A stretch of 42,999 nt of DNA from an uncultured Collinsella sp. (GCA_900545615.1 UQZM01000012.1:1-42999); one strand, 5' to 3'; counted from the first letter of the stretch, positions 15,328 through 23,806 are shown. The notes: generated by a model from the letters alone, not told the origin. A program made the numbers and translations.

Positions 15328-16575
15328 ATGGACAAAGGAGAGATGAGGGCTGGGGCCGCCCGTGCGGCCATCGATCTTGGGGGCGTATTGCCGTTTGACG
15401 GTTTCGACGAACTCCGCCATGAGGTCTTTGCCCGTGCTCTTGTCATCGAGGGGGCGGGGCGACGCGCCTGCATTCTTTCGCTTGAGGTCACATCGATTGC
15501 TCCGGCTCTGCTCGCCGATCTGCGTGAGGTCGTCGAGGATGCCGCCGGCTGCAGTGGCGCTTACTCTTGGGTGGTTCCTACCCACACGTTTTCCATGCCT
15601 CACGTTCGCACTCCCGGGCATCTTGCCGATGCTGCTGCCCGCGATCGCAACGAGCGCTATCGCGCAGCGCTCATCGCCGCCGCCCGCACGGCTGTCGAGC
15701 GGGCTGTTGCGGGCATTCGCTCCGTCACACTCGCCACGGCGGAGGGCGACTGCCCCGTGAACGTTAATCGCGACATCGAGACGCCGGCCGGCTGGTGGTT
15801 GGGCTCGAATCCCGAGGGGTTTGCCGACCACGCGATGCCCGTGCTCGCCATGAGGGATGCCGGGGGCGAGTACGTTGCCGTACTTGCGGCGGCGGACGTC
15901 CAGTCCTCCGTGCTCGACGGGTCGCGCGACTCCGAGGGGAGACGCGTGGCGAGCGGAGATCTCTTTGGTTTTGCCGCCATGTCACTCGAGCGTGAGCTGG
16001 GCGGCGTTGCCCTGTTGCTGCCGGGCGCCGCGGGCGACCAAGGTCCGGCGGAGCGCGCCATGAACGTCACGTTCGATGCCGCCGGCGTGAAGCGGACGGT
16101 CGATGCCCATGAGGACGGATACCGCATGCTGCACCAGCAGGGGCAGGTCTTGGGCGATGCTTTGATTGAGGCCGCTCGCATGGCACGTGAGGATAGCGCT
16201 GCCGGCATCGATGCTCGCACGGTCGACGTCCTCCTGCCCGCACAGACACGCGCCGATTTTTACTCTTTGGCTCCGCATCGAACGTATGAGTTTCATGCTG
16301 CCGGTGAGCAGCACACGAGGGTCTATCTGCTTCGGCTGGGAAACGTCGAGCTTGTCGGCGTGCAGCCCGAGGTCTCGAGTACATTCGGCGCCACCGTGCG
16401 CGTCGCCCGGTCCGGCTCTGTGCTCTTTGCCACGCTCGTCAACGGCGGACAGAAATACCTACCGGCCCCCGACGCGTACGAAAAGATCACCTATGAGGCC
16501 ATGAACTCCGGTTTTGCCGCCGGCTCCCATGAGCGCCTCGTCGATATCATCATTGCCGCCTTGAATGCGGCGTAA
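15328..16575 (+). CDS. Neutral-ceramidase-like protein 1, divergent active site
   Basis: A 415-residue protein resembling the N-terminal domain of neutral/alkaline ceramidases, zinc amidases that split N-acyl sphingosines. The start at 15328 follows GAGGGGG; another ATG at 15346 is possible. An opening G-A...AIDLGG strand, PTHTFSMPH (zinc-His region) and PGAAGDQGPAER (nucleophile loop) are visible. The loop has Gly where ceramidases have the catalytic Ser (GDxS), and the second zinc-His strand reads AADVQSSV with no His. The chemistry must differ from ceramidase or be absent. Unlike secreted ceramidases it has no signal peptide and no C-terminal domain. It lies between the amidohydrolase-like gene and its better-preserved paralogue, which begins 18 bases downstream. 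Confidence 0.65.
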   Translation: MDKGEMRAGAARAAIDLGGVLPFDGFDELRHEVFARALVIEGAGRRACILSLEVTSIAPALLADLREVVEDAAGCSGAYSWVVPTHTFSMPHVRTPGHLADAAARDRNERYRAALIAAARTAVERAVAGIRSVTLATAEGDCPVNVNRDIETPAGWWLGSNPEGFADHAMPVLAMRDAGGEYVAVLAAADVQSSVLDGSRDSEGRRVASGDLFGFAAMSLERELGGVALLLPGAAGDQGPAERAMNVTFDAAGVKRTVDAHEDGYRMLHQQGQVLGDALIEAARMAREDSAAGIDARTVDVLLPAQTRADFYSLAPHRTYEFHAAGEQHTRVYLLRLGNVELVGVQPEVSSTFGATVRVARSGSVLFATLVNGGQKYLPAPDAYEKITYEAMNSGFAAGSHERLVDIIIAALNAA

Positions 16576-16593
16576 CACAGAAGGAGAACGTGC

Positions 16594-17712
16594 ATGAACA
16601 TTGGACACGCGCGCCGCAAAATCACCCCACAGGGCGACATCTACCTGATTGGCTATCGCAATCTTCCCAACCGCCTGGAGCCTGCGACGGGCATCCATGA
16701 CGACGTCTACGCCAACGCCATTCTCTTCCAGCAAGGCGAACGCGAGGTGTTTCTCTTTAATGCCGATGTCCTCGAGTTCGAGGAAAGCATGGCCGAGGAA
16801 GTCAAGACAATGCTCGCCGAGCGCTACGGCATTGACCGTGATTGCGTCCTGCTCTCGGCGACGCACGACCATACTTCAATCGTCGCTTACCACCGCAGCT
16901 GGTGGACGGGAAAATTCAACGAGGACTACTATCGCTGGTTCCTCGATACCATCTGTCAATGCTTCGAAGAGTGCCGCGCCAACGCGCAGCCCGCGATTTG
17001 CCGCCTGGGCAAGCAGGTCGTCACCGGTTTCTATGACAACCGCATCATCCCAGGCGAACTCGCCGACAATGAGGTCATTGTCGTTTCGTTCTTCGATACC
17101 GAAGGCAAGCCATTTGCGGGCTTTGTGAACTGGGCGGTGCATTCCGCTTGCGTCGGGCCCGATTGTACGGAGCTCACGAGTGAGCTTGCCGGCCTTACCG
17201 GTAAAAAGCTCGCCCCGAGCCTCGGGTACTATCCTGCCATGGTCGTGGGCGCTGCTGGCGACTGCAGCGATCGCAATTTTCGCCAAGGTCGTGGCATCCC
17301 CGAGGTCGAGCGCGTGTCGACCGGTCTTGCCGAGGCGATTTCCCAAATCAAGCTCGATCGCGAGGTTAAACTCGACCGTATCGAGCCCCAGACGTTCTAT
17401 CACACCGTCGCCCATGACGATTTTTCGCTCACGCTCAAGTGCGCCGTTATCAGCTTGGGTGGTATGCACCTCTTTGTGTTTCCGAGCGAGCTCGGCAGCG
17501 ACCTTGGCGTTCGCATGAAGCGCGAATGTCCGGTTGAGGGGATTGTCTGCGGTTATACCAACGGCTATTACGAGTACTTCCTTCCGGCGCGTGAATACGG
17601 CCTCTCCTTTGAGACCGAACGTACCCAGATTCCCCAAGGCGAACCGGAGCGCCTATGCGATAAGTTCTGTCAAACCGCGCGCCTTCTCGGCGCGCCAGAT
17701 TCGCGCCTGTAG
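16594..17712 (+). CDS. Neutral-ceramidase-like hydrolase 2
   Basis: A 372-residue protein of the neutral ceramidase N-terminal domain type; AAGGAG precedes the start. It keeps more of the active site than its upstream neighbour: SATHDHTS for the first zinc His, FVNWAVHSACVG for the second, and GAAGDCSDRNF with the Ser of the GDxS nucleophile loop. A C-terminal YTNGYYEYFLPAREYG stretch resembles the YxNxYxxYxxT-like region of ceramidases. It has no signal peptide and is much shorter than secreted ceramidases, so a cytoplasmic amide or ester substrate brought in by the neighbouring PTS is more likely than ceramide. The two paralogues may pair. The downstream EIIBC gene starts 193 bases later. 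Confidence 0.72.
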   Translation: MNIGHARRKITPQGDIYLIGYRNLPNRLEPATGIHDDVYANAILFQQGEREVFLFNADVLEFEESMAEEVKTMLAERYGIDRDCVLLSATHDHTSIVAYHRSWWTGKFNEDYYRWFLDTICQCFEECRANAQPAICRLGKQVVTGFYDNRIIPGELADNEVIVVSFFDTEGKPFAGFVNWAVHSACVGPDCTELTSELAGLTGKKLAPSLGYYPAMVVGAAGDCSDRNFRQGRGIPEVERVSTGLAEAISQIKLDREVKLDRIEPQTFYHTVAHDDFSLTLKCAVISLGGMHLFVFPSELGSDLGVRMKRECPVEGIVCGYTNGYYEYFLPAREYGLSFETERTQIPQGEPERLCDKFCQTARLLGAPDSRL

Positions 17713-17905
17713 TTTTGCCGCCACGGCATGGGACCCATGAGGGTCGCGGCCGTGTGATCGGCGTTCTTATTTCCCTTGTTATCTCCCATCCCGGACGTAT
17801 ATGCGCCCGCGGATTTTAAAGGGGAGGCGGGTTCTGTGGCTCCCCACGTCGACTACGGGGGTCTGGAATCAATGCCATGCCCCGCTCAGAAAAAGGAGGA
17901 ATACC
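17713..17905 (+). other. Leader region before the PTS gene
   Basis: This is 193 bases without a gene. It holds a CATGGG-A-CCCATG dyad inside a CACGGC/GCCGTG pair near the upstream end, and GGGGAG/CTCCCC further on. None ends in a T run. It may be mRNA leader controlling the PTS gene, but no antiterminator target is recognisable. Confidence 0.4.
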
Positions 17906-19348
17906 ATGAAATACCAGCAGCTTTGCGATGGAATCATCGCAAAGGTCGGTGGCCGAGACAATGTGCTGGACGTGAGTCACTGCATTACGCGTCTCCGCTT
18001 TCACCTCAAGGACGAATCGCTCGCCCAGACCGATGAGCTCAAGGCCATGAAGGGTGTCGTTGACGTCATCCAGGCCGGTGGACAGTATCAGGTCGTAATC
18101 GGTGCCACCGTCGAGTCCGTCTACAATGAACTCGTTCAGATCGGCGGGTTCGACGCCAAGCCCGCGCTTGATATCGATGAGGGCGACAATGTCAAGAAGG
18201 GCGATCCGTTCTCGCGCCTACTCGCCATCATTTCCGAGATCCTGCAACCGGTTCTTGGCGTGCTTATGGCCGGTGGCTTCATCAAGTCGATGCTCGCCCT
18301 CTGCACGGTTGCCGGTTGGCTCGCCAAGGACAGCAATACCTATGTGACGCTCTCGGCAATCGGAGATTCGGTCTTCTATTACTTCCCGCTTATCATCGGC
18401 TGGACGGCTGCCAAGAAGTTCGGACTTAAGCCCGTTATGGGTATGGCCCTCGGCGGCATCCTCGTCTACCCGACGCTCGTTGCCCTTATGGGTGGAGACC
18501 CGCTTTACACGCTCGGCACCGGTACGGTCCTTGAGTCCAATGTCTACGGTGATATCTTTGGCATCCCGTTGATTATGCAGAACTATTCATCGACGATTCT
18601 GCCTGCGATTTTCATCGTCTGGATCGCCTCGAAGGTGCACAAATTCCTTTCTGGCGCACTGCCCGCGCTTGTGAGCTCGTTCTTCTCCAACATTTTGACG
18701 CTTCTCATTTGCGGCATCCTGGGCCTGCTTGTGGTCGGTCCGGTCATGACGGTCCTCTCCAACATCGTTGCCCAAATCATCCTGGCGCTCATCAACTTCC
18801 AGCCCGCCATCGCCGGTTTTGTCATCGGCACGTTCTGGAGCCTGCTCGTCATGTTCGGTCTGCACTGGGGCGTCATTCCGCTGTGGTTCATCGATGTCGC
18901 AACCTACGGCTATGACCTCATCAACCCTCTCGTATACGCAGGTGGGTGCGCCATCGCCGGTGCCGTGCTCGGCATGATCATTCGAACCAAGGATTCCGAG
19001 GAAAACGCTGTCATCAACATCCCTGCTCTCGTCTCGTCGATCTTCGGCGTCAACGAGCCCGCGCTTTACGCCATCCTGCTGCCGCGTAAGCGTCTCATGT
19101 GGGCGACCTTCATTTCCGCCGGTGTCGGCGGCGCCATTGCCGGCCTTATGGGTGCCAAGCTCTATGCCTTCGGTGCCTCCGGTCCGCTCGGCTTCCCGAG
19201 CTTTATCAACCCCGCTGGCATCGATTCGGGCTTTATCGGTCTTGTCATCTCCGGTCTGGTCGCCTTTATTTTGGCGCTTATCGCCGCTATGGTGATCGGC
19301 ACCAAGAAGGACGAGGGCGGTCAGACCCTCAACATCTCGGTGGACTAG
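17906..19348 (+). CDS. PTS EIIBC transporter, glucose/beta-glucoside (BglF) type
   Basis: A 480-residue sugar transporter that phosphorylates its substrate during import. AAAAGGAGGA sets the start at 17906. The EIIB domain (about 1-85) has the phospho-accepting Cys26 in VSHCITRLRF. The EIIC domain (about 105-470) has roughly ten membrane segments, with PVLGVLMAGGFIK, FGLHWGVIPLWF and GVNEPALYAI as in BglF-type permeases. BglF's EIIA domain is missing, so EIIA must come from another protein. No phospho-glycosidase is nearby. The partners are the two ceramidase-like proteins and the amidohydrolase-like protein, which suggests the imported compound is an amide- or ester-linked sugar derivative rather than a simple glycoside. 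This is inference from context. Confidence 0.9.
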   Translation: MKYQQLCDGIIAKVGGRDNVLDVSHCITRLRFHLKDESLAQTDELKAMKGVVDVIQAGGQYQVVIGATVESVYNELVQIGGFDAKPALDIDEGDNVKKGDPFSRLLAIISEILQPVLGVLMAGGFIKSMLALCTVAGWLAKDSNTYVTLSAIGDSVFYYFPLIIGWTAAKKFGLKPVMGMALGGILVYPTLVALMGGDPLYTLGTGTVLESNVYGDIFGIPLIMQNYSSTILPAIFIVWIASKVHKFLSGALPALVSSFFSNILTLLICGILGLLVVGPVMTVLSNIVAQIILALINFQPAIAGFVIGTFWSLLVMFGLHWGVIPLWFIDVATYGYDLINPLVYAGGCAIAGAVLGMIIRTKDSEENAVINIPALVSSIFGVNEPALYAILLPRKRLMWATFISAGVGGAIAGLMGAKLYAFGASGPLGFPSFINPAGIDSGFIGLVISGLVAFILALIAAMVIGTKKDEGGQTLNISVD

Positions 19349-19369
19349 TCCATCTACCCGCTTTGATTT

Positions 19370-19409
19370 AAAAGGCCTCGGACGGCAGCTGTGCTGTCCG
19401 GGGCCTTTT
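19370..19409 (+). terminator. Terminator of the PTS unit
   Basis: AAAAGGCC (19370-19377) with CGGAC, and GTCCG with GGCCTTTT (19402-19409), form a long stem ending in TTTT, just after the EIIBC stop. Confidence 0.88.
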
Positions 19410-19471
19410 GCGTTTTGTACCGTTGCCGGTTGGTTTGTGGGGCATCTCAAAAGTGGCGGTGTGTGCTGGGA

Positions 19472-20395
19472 TTACGACGACTGCGGCGCTTCGGAGGTCA
19501 TGCGGCCGCCCTGTAGAAGCTGGCGATAGGGGAGAAAGCCGATAAACGAGACGACGGCTTGCGAGTACGCAGCGCTCCGTTTGAGGTGGAGCCTGACCTC
19601 GGAGGTCGTTGCAGGCTCGAGCGGCACGAGGGCCACCTTGCCGCCGGCGAGTGATTCGGCAGGCTTGCACATGAGCAGCGAGACGCCGGCATCGCGCGCG
19701 ACAAGCGAGATGATGTTTTCTGCCCGTTTGCCGGTAAACGTGACACGTGGGCTGAATCCTGCCTTGCGGCAAAGGGAGAGGGTGAGTTCGCTCACGAACG
19801 AGCCTTGGGGAAGCATAAGGAAATTCTCATCGATAAGGTCGTCGATCTCGATGGCGTTGCGCTTGGCGAGTGGATGGTCGAGCGGGATAACGGCCACGAG
19901 CCGGTCGGTTGTAAAGGGGATTTTTTTAAACTCCGGCTCGATGGCGCCGCCGTCGCGGATGAAGGCGAGGTCGATGTCCTCGCGCAAGAGCATCTGCTTG
20001 AGTGCGCTGCCTTCGCCCTCGATGAGCTCAACGGAATACGAGGGGTTCGCCTGCTGGAAATCGATGACGGCGTCCGTGATTCCATAGGGAGCCATGATGG
20101 GGATGGAGCCCACGGTGATGCGTTCGAGTGGTTCATCTGCGGCTATCTGGATGGCAGCGAGATAGCGATGCTGGAGCGTCGCTATCTTTTGTGCATAGGG
20201 GAGGAGCGCTTCGCCTTGCGCGGTGAGCGTAGCGTGGCGTTGACTCCGATCGATGAGATTACAGCCGAGCTCGCGCTCCATTGCCATAATGTGCTTGGAG
20301 AGAGTCGACTGCGACATGAAGAGCAGCTCCGCCGCATCGAGAAACGTACGCGACTGCGCCAAGATAGCGAACTCACCAAAACGGCTGATATCCAT
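19472..20395 (-). CDS. LysR-family regulator, likely of the hydrolase/PTS unit
   Basis: A 307-residue LysR-type regulator with an N-terminal helix-turn-helix (about 16-60, TFLDAAELLFMSQSTLSKHI) and a ligand-binding domain from about 92 (ITVGSIPIMAPYGITDAV). It is convergent with the PTS gene. A dyad with the LysR T-N11-A form sits at the promoter of the whole unit (14170-14186), so it probably activates that unit in response to its substrate or an intermediate. The link is positional; no matching dyad was seen at its own start. Confidence 0.9.
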   Translation of the reverse strand: MDISRFGEFAILAQSRTFLDAAELLFMSQSTLSKHIMAMERELGCNLIDRSQRHATLTAQGEALLPYAQKIATLQHRYLAAIQIAADEPLERITVGSIPIMAPYGITDAVIDFQQANPSYSVELIEGEGSALKQMLLREDIDLAFIRDGGAIEPEFKKIPFTTDRLVAVIPLDHPLAKRNAIEIDDLIDENFLMLPQGSFVSELTLSLCRKAGFSPRVTFTGKRAENIISLVARDAGVSLLMCKPAESLAGGKVALVPLEPATTSEVRLHLKRSAAYSQAVVSFIGFLPYRQLLQGGRMTSEAPQSS

Positions 20396-20431
20396 AGGGT
20401 AGCCTCCGGTTCCCTCATGTCGGCAAGTGAC

Positions 20432-20842
20432 CTAGATCACGATTCCTTGGCAGTGGTCGATTTCGTGTTGGATGATCTCGGCGGTGTAACCCGAGAAGTT
20501 TTTGATGCGGTGGACGAAGTTCTCGTCCAAATACTCCACCTTAATGCGACGATAGCGGGTACAGGGACGCTCTCCAGCCAGCGAAAGGCATCCTTCGCTC
20601 GTCTGATAGGCATTGACCTGCTCAAGAATTTGAGGGTTGTACATCAACAGCGCCCTGTTGCCGTCCTTTACGCAGATGATGCGTTTGCGCACGCCGATCA
20701 TGTTGGCGGCGAGGCCCACGCAATCGTGCTCATGCTCGTGGAGCGTATCCAGGAGGTCCTGCCCGGTTGCGGCATCATCGGGTCCTGCGTCTTCGGAAGG
20801 CAGGCGCAAAAAGAACTCGGATTTCATGATGGGCTTAATCAT
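20432..20842 (-). CDS. def: Peptide deformylase family protein (HEIDH type)
   Basis: A 136-residue deformylase-fold protein; GAGGAG sets the start at 20842. It keeps EGCLS (metal Cys) and QHEIDH (two metal His and the catalytic Glu). Motif 1 reads GLAANMIG instead of GLAANQIG: the Gln that steadies the reaction intermediate in standard deformylases is Met. It is shorter than main housekeeping deformylases (about 165-180 residues) and lacks their C-terminal helix. It may be an active variant enzyme. Its counterpart at 6373-6792 has the Gln but lacks the Glu. It follows the LysR gene on the map but is 36 bases upstream of it in transcription order, so the two may share a transcript. Confidence 0.85.
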   Translation of the reverse strand: MIKPIMKSEFFLRLPSEDAGPDDAATGQDLLDTLHEHEHDCVGLAANMIGVRKRIICVKDGNRALLMYNPQILEQVNAYQTSEGCLSLAGERPCTRYRRIKVEYLDENFVHRIKNFSGYTAEIIQHEIDHCQGIVI

Positions 20843-21046
20843 GGCGGGCTCCTCATGTCTCGTGCTTTCGTGGACTTTTAATAATAGCGCGGAAGGAAAG
20901 CTGCGCGTCAGCGTTACAGTCTTTCAACGTTGGACCATGTTGTCGGATCCGTCGCGTGCGGCGTCTGACGTAAGTCTAGGGCTCATGCTCGCCCTGGACT
21001 GTTCCTCTGGGGCGATGTGACTGTTGTTCCAAGAGGAAGGAAATGC

Positions 21047-22462
21047 ATGGGGAGCAAATCTCAGCAACAAGTTCAAGCAACGCCATCGGCCACTTCGGCG
21101 TTTCTCGTCGTAATGTATATTGCAGCCTTTGTTGCCGCGTTTAACGAGAACATCATTAACGTGGCACTGCACGATATCATGGCGGCCTTTTCGGTGAGTG
21201 CCACCACGGCGCAGTGGCTAGTTTCGGGCTACATGATCGTGACATCGATCTTTACGGCCATCATGGCCTATCTGTCCGGTCGTTTCTCGACGCGCAAGCT
21301 GCTGTTTTTCGCATGCGGATGCATGGTCGCCGGCGAAGTCCTGTGCCTGGTCGCCCCGTCGTTTGCCGTTTTGCTGCCAAGTCGTATTTTGCAGGCTGCG
21401 GGATCGGGTATCTTGTTTCCGCTCATGATGAATGTGGTGCTATCTTGCGCCCCGCGTGAGAAGCTCGGTCTGTACCTGAGTCTGGGCGGTGCCTGCATTA
21501 CGCTAGGGCCGGCGTTTGGACCCGTGATCAGCGGTCTTATGTGCACGTTGTTTGGCTGGAGAGCGGTGTTCGTAGTGCCGTTGGTGGGCGGCATTGCGGT
21601 CGCCGCGGCGACAGCAAAGCTCGTTCGGAATGTCGGAGAGCGCTCGAACACCACGCTTGATATTCTGTCGGTTGTTTTGCTCGCTGCCGGCATTACGGCG
21701 TTCGTGTATTCCGTAGGCGAGTTCTCGACCAATGTGATGGCCGGTATCGTGGCGCTTTTCGCCGCTGTTGTGGTGCTCGGCCTGTTTGCGGTTCGTCAGC
21801 TCAAGCTCGAGCATCCGGTGCTTAACGTGCGTCCCATGGCGAGCGTTCGTTTTTGGCCTGCATGCCTGCTTGTGGTGGTGTCGATGATGACGACGTTCTC
21901 GATGAGCGTTTTGTTGCCGCTCTATTTTGAGGGCGCATACGGCATGACCGCACTTGTCGCGGGTTTGCTCATTTTGCCGGCGATCGCCTGCAACGCCGTG
22001 ACCTCGATTGTGGGCGGACGCGTGATGGATGCCCGTGGTGCGTGGCCGCTGCTGCCGGTCGGCTTTGCCCTGATCGCTGTGGGGCAGACGGCAATCTCGA
22101 TGACCGCGGCAAGCATGAACATCGGCGTTGTCGTGCTGCTGACCGTTGTGGTGTATGCTGGCGTCGGTTTGGTACTGAGCCCCTCGCAGACCGCCGGTTT
22201 GGAGACGCTTCCCGCCGCTGAGCATCCTCACGGAACGGCATTGCTTAACACGTGGAACATGATTGCCGCGTCGTTTGGTCCGTCGCTGTTTATCGGCCTG
22301 CTTTCGAGTTCTGCGGTGGCTGCTGGCGCCGCGGGCGTTGCGTCGGACGTTGCCCAGGCGATAGGATTTGCAGCCGCCGTGCGCGTGGCGGCCGTGATTG
22401 CCGTTGTCGGGTTCGCGGTGTCGCTGGTGTACGCTCGCCGCGAGTCGCACATGTCGCATTAA
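21047..22462 (+). CDS. MFS exporter, DHA2 (EmrB/QacA) family
   Basis: A 471-residue, probably 14-helix, proton-driven drug or metabolite exporter. GAGGAAGGA sets the start at 21047. Typical parts are NVALHDIMAAFSVSATTAQWLVSGYM (segments 1-2 with the family's N-V-A-L-P-like motif), the LPSRILQAAGSGILFPL motif C-like region, and GPVISGLM. No EmrA-type adaptor is adjacent, so it probably works alone. The substrate is unknown. The divergent neighbour is the deformylase-like gene; the 204-base gap between them should hold both promoters. Confidence 0.9.
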   Translation: MGSKSQQQVQATPSATSAFLVVMYIAAFVAAFNENIINVALHDIMAAFSVSATTAQWLVSGYMIVTSIFTAIMAYLSGRFSTRKLLFFACGCMVAGEVLCLVAPSFAVLLPSRILQAAGSGILFPLMMNVVLSCAPREKLGLYLSLGGACITLGPAFGPVISGLMCTLFGWRAVFVVPLVGGIAVAAATAKLVRNVGERSNTTLDILSVVLLAAGITAFVYSVGEFSTNVMAGIVALFAAVVVLGLFAVRQLKLEHPVLNVRPMASVRFWPACLLVVVSMMTTFSMSVLLPLYFEGAYGMTALVAGLLILPAIACNAVTSIVGGRVMDARGAWPLLPVGFALIAVGQTAISMTAASMNIGVVVLLTVVVYAGVGLVLSPSQTAGLETLPAAEHPHGTALLNTWNMIAASFGPSLFIGLLSSSAVAAGAAGVASDVAQAIGFAAAVRVAAVIAVVGFAVSLVYARRESHMSH

Positions 22463-22614
22463 TGTGTGCACATAGATTCTGCAGCTAGATTGGATGGCGA
22501 CACCATAAACTAATGGACGTTTTGCCGAGAGGCATGAATGTATAAAGCGCAAAGAGTGCGCGACGGGCCCCGCGAATGGGGCGATGATGCCCGAGAGGGC
22601 CAAGAAGGAGTCTC
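22463..22614 (+). other. Leader of the RGG-tail protein gene
   Basis: These 152 bases hold GCCCC-GCGAAT-GGGGC and GCGC/GCGC hairpins near the AAGGAG ribosome binding site of the gene at 22615. No known riboswitch fold was recognised. Confidence 0.35.
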
Positions 22615-23523
22615 ATGTCTGAGAACGAAGAGATCATGAACGAGACCGAGAACGAGACCATGGCTGCCGAGGTCGAGGCAGTCGAGACCGTGGAGACCGA
22701 AGCTGCCGAGGTTGAGGCTGCTGACGAGGTTTCCGCCGAGGAGGCCGAGGTTGTCGAGGCCGCCGCTGATTACGATGACGAAGAGCTGATGGACAAGATG
22801 CAGAAGGCCGCCCGCCTGCTGCGTAGCCGTCGCTTTGCTATTTCCAAAGAGGAGGAGGCCAAGGCCGAGCGCATGGCGAACATCGAGCGCGCCATCAAGC
22901 TCCTTGACCTCAAGCCCAAGATGGAGCAGAAGGAAATGTCCGACCTGCTGGGCATGCGCCTTCGTGAGCTCGATGGCCTGATGGCCGAGGCCGAGGCTGC
23001 CGATCTGGTTGGCCGCATCGACGACGCCGAGGGCGATATGCGCAAGATCGTTGTCTTCGCTGCCGAGGATGCCGCTGAGGGCCTGGTCGAGCTTGCCAAC
23101 AAGAAGGAGAAGCTCCTGCCTGAGCTTTCTTATGAGGAGGCCACCGAGCTGATGGCCGCTCTCGATAAGGTCATCGCTCCGCTCGTCGCCATGGGCCTGG
23201 ACGAGGACCGCGGTCCTCGCGGCGGTCGTGACGATCGCGGTGGCCGTGGCGGCGACCGTGGCGGTCGCGGCGGCTTTGGCGATCGCGGTGGCCGTGGCGG
23301 TGACCGCGGCGGCCGCGGTGGCGATCGCGGTGGCCGTGGCGGCTTTGGCGACCGTGGCGGCGACCGTGGCGGTCGCGGCGGCTTTGGTGGCAACCGTGGT
23401 GGCTATGGCGATCGCGGTGGCAACCGTGGCGGCTTCGGCGGCAACCGCGGTAACGACCGTGGCGGTCGCGGTGGCGACCGTGGCGGCCGCAACGGTGGCG
23501 GTTTCCGCGGCAACCGCTTCTAG
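22615..23523 (+). CDS. Acidic winged-helix protein with RGG-repeat tail
   Basis: A 302-residue three-part protein. Residues 1-55 are almost all Glu/Ala/Val (strongly acidic). Residues about 58-195 look like a MarR-type winged helix with flanking helices (LLDLKPKMEQKEMSDLLGM, then AADLVGRIDDAEGDMRKIVVF). Residues 198-302 are low-complexity, with about 20 RGG units in DRGGRGG, GFGDRGG and GGNRGG arrangements. RGG tails in other organisms bind RNA and promote condensates; the acidic head could shield the tail. The codons stay in the host style and the repeat is maintained by mixed Arg/Gly codons, so the tail is under protein-level selection rather than recent slippage. It probably binds nucleic acid, but its process is unknown. 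It is followed by a perfect hairpin at 23526-23552. Confidence 0.8.
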   Translation: MSENEEIMNETENETMAAEVEAVETVETEAAEVEAADEVSAEEAEVVEAAADYDDEELMDKMQKAARLLRSRRFAISKEEEAKAERMANIERAIKLLDLKPKMEQKEMSDLLGMRLRELDGLMAEAEAADLVGRIDDAEGDMRKIVVFAAEDAAEGLVELANKKEKLLPELSYEEATELMAALDKVIAPLVAMGLDEDRGPRGGRDDRGGRGGDRGGRGGFGDRGGRGGDRGGRGGDRGGRGGFGDRGGDRGGRGGFGGNRGGYGDRGGNRGGFGGNRGNDRGGRGGDRGGRNGGGFRGNRF

Positions 23524-23525
23524 GG

Positions 23526-23552
23526 GTTACGCGGTTCTACGAACCGCGTAAC
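23526..23552 (+). terminator. Hairpin just after the RGG gene
   Basis: GTTACGCGGTTC-TAC-GAACCGCGTAAC is a perfect 12-bp stem with a three-base loop, three bases past the stop codon. No T run follows, so it may act with the next hairpin or as an mRNA stabiliser. Confidence 0.6.
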
Positions 23553-23565
23553 TAGTTGACGCTGC

Positions 23566-23665
23566 GCGCCCACCAGAGCGACAACTTGTCATTCAAAGAG
23601 GACGGCATGACCAGAAGGTCTATGCCGTCCTCTTTTCATGTCAATTTGTTCGCTCTGGTGGGCGC
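23566..23665. repeat. 100-bp near-perfect inverted repeat
   Basis: The outer arms start GCGCCCACCAGAGCG (23566-23580) and end in its exact complement at 23665. Pairing continues inward through AAAGAGGACGGCAT to a GACC-AGAA-GGTC tip, with only a few mismatches over about 47 pairs. The inner part ends in TCTTTT and could terminate transcription. The size and symmetry also fit a MITE-like element. The 23524-23846 gap has no gene. Confidence 0.75.
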
Positions 23666-23742
23666 TCGCTGTCCGTCCTCTACCTGTGGCGCCTTCGTGG
23701 TCCAAAGTAGCCGTTGGACGTTCTTAAATGACTAGTCAGAAT

Positions 23743-23806
23743 GAGAGTGGATAATCTCCCGATTTTGGCCTGAATGTTGGCTCAAAGTGGGAGATTATCC
23801 ACTCTC
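23743..23806. repeat. 18-bp perfect inverted repeat with 28-base loop
   Basis: GAGAGTGGATAATCTCCC (23743-23760) is repeated exactly inverted at 23789-23806. It is downstream of pdxT and has no clear T run. It could be a pdxT mRNA end structure, a protein site or a small mobile-element footprint. Confidence 0.75.

Noticed and set aside
23130..23551. Ala/Val- and Pro-rich open frames overlapping the RGG tail
   Set aside because: They are other-frame readings of the GGC/CGT-rich repeat; the RGG frame has the ribosome site and the upstream domain.
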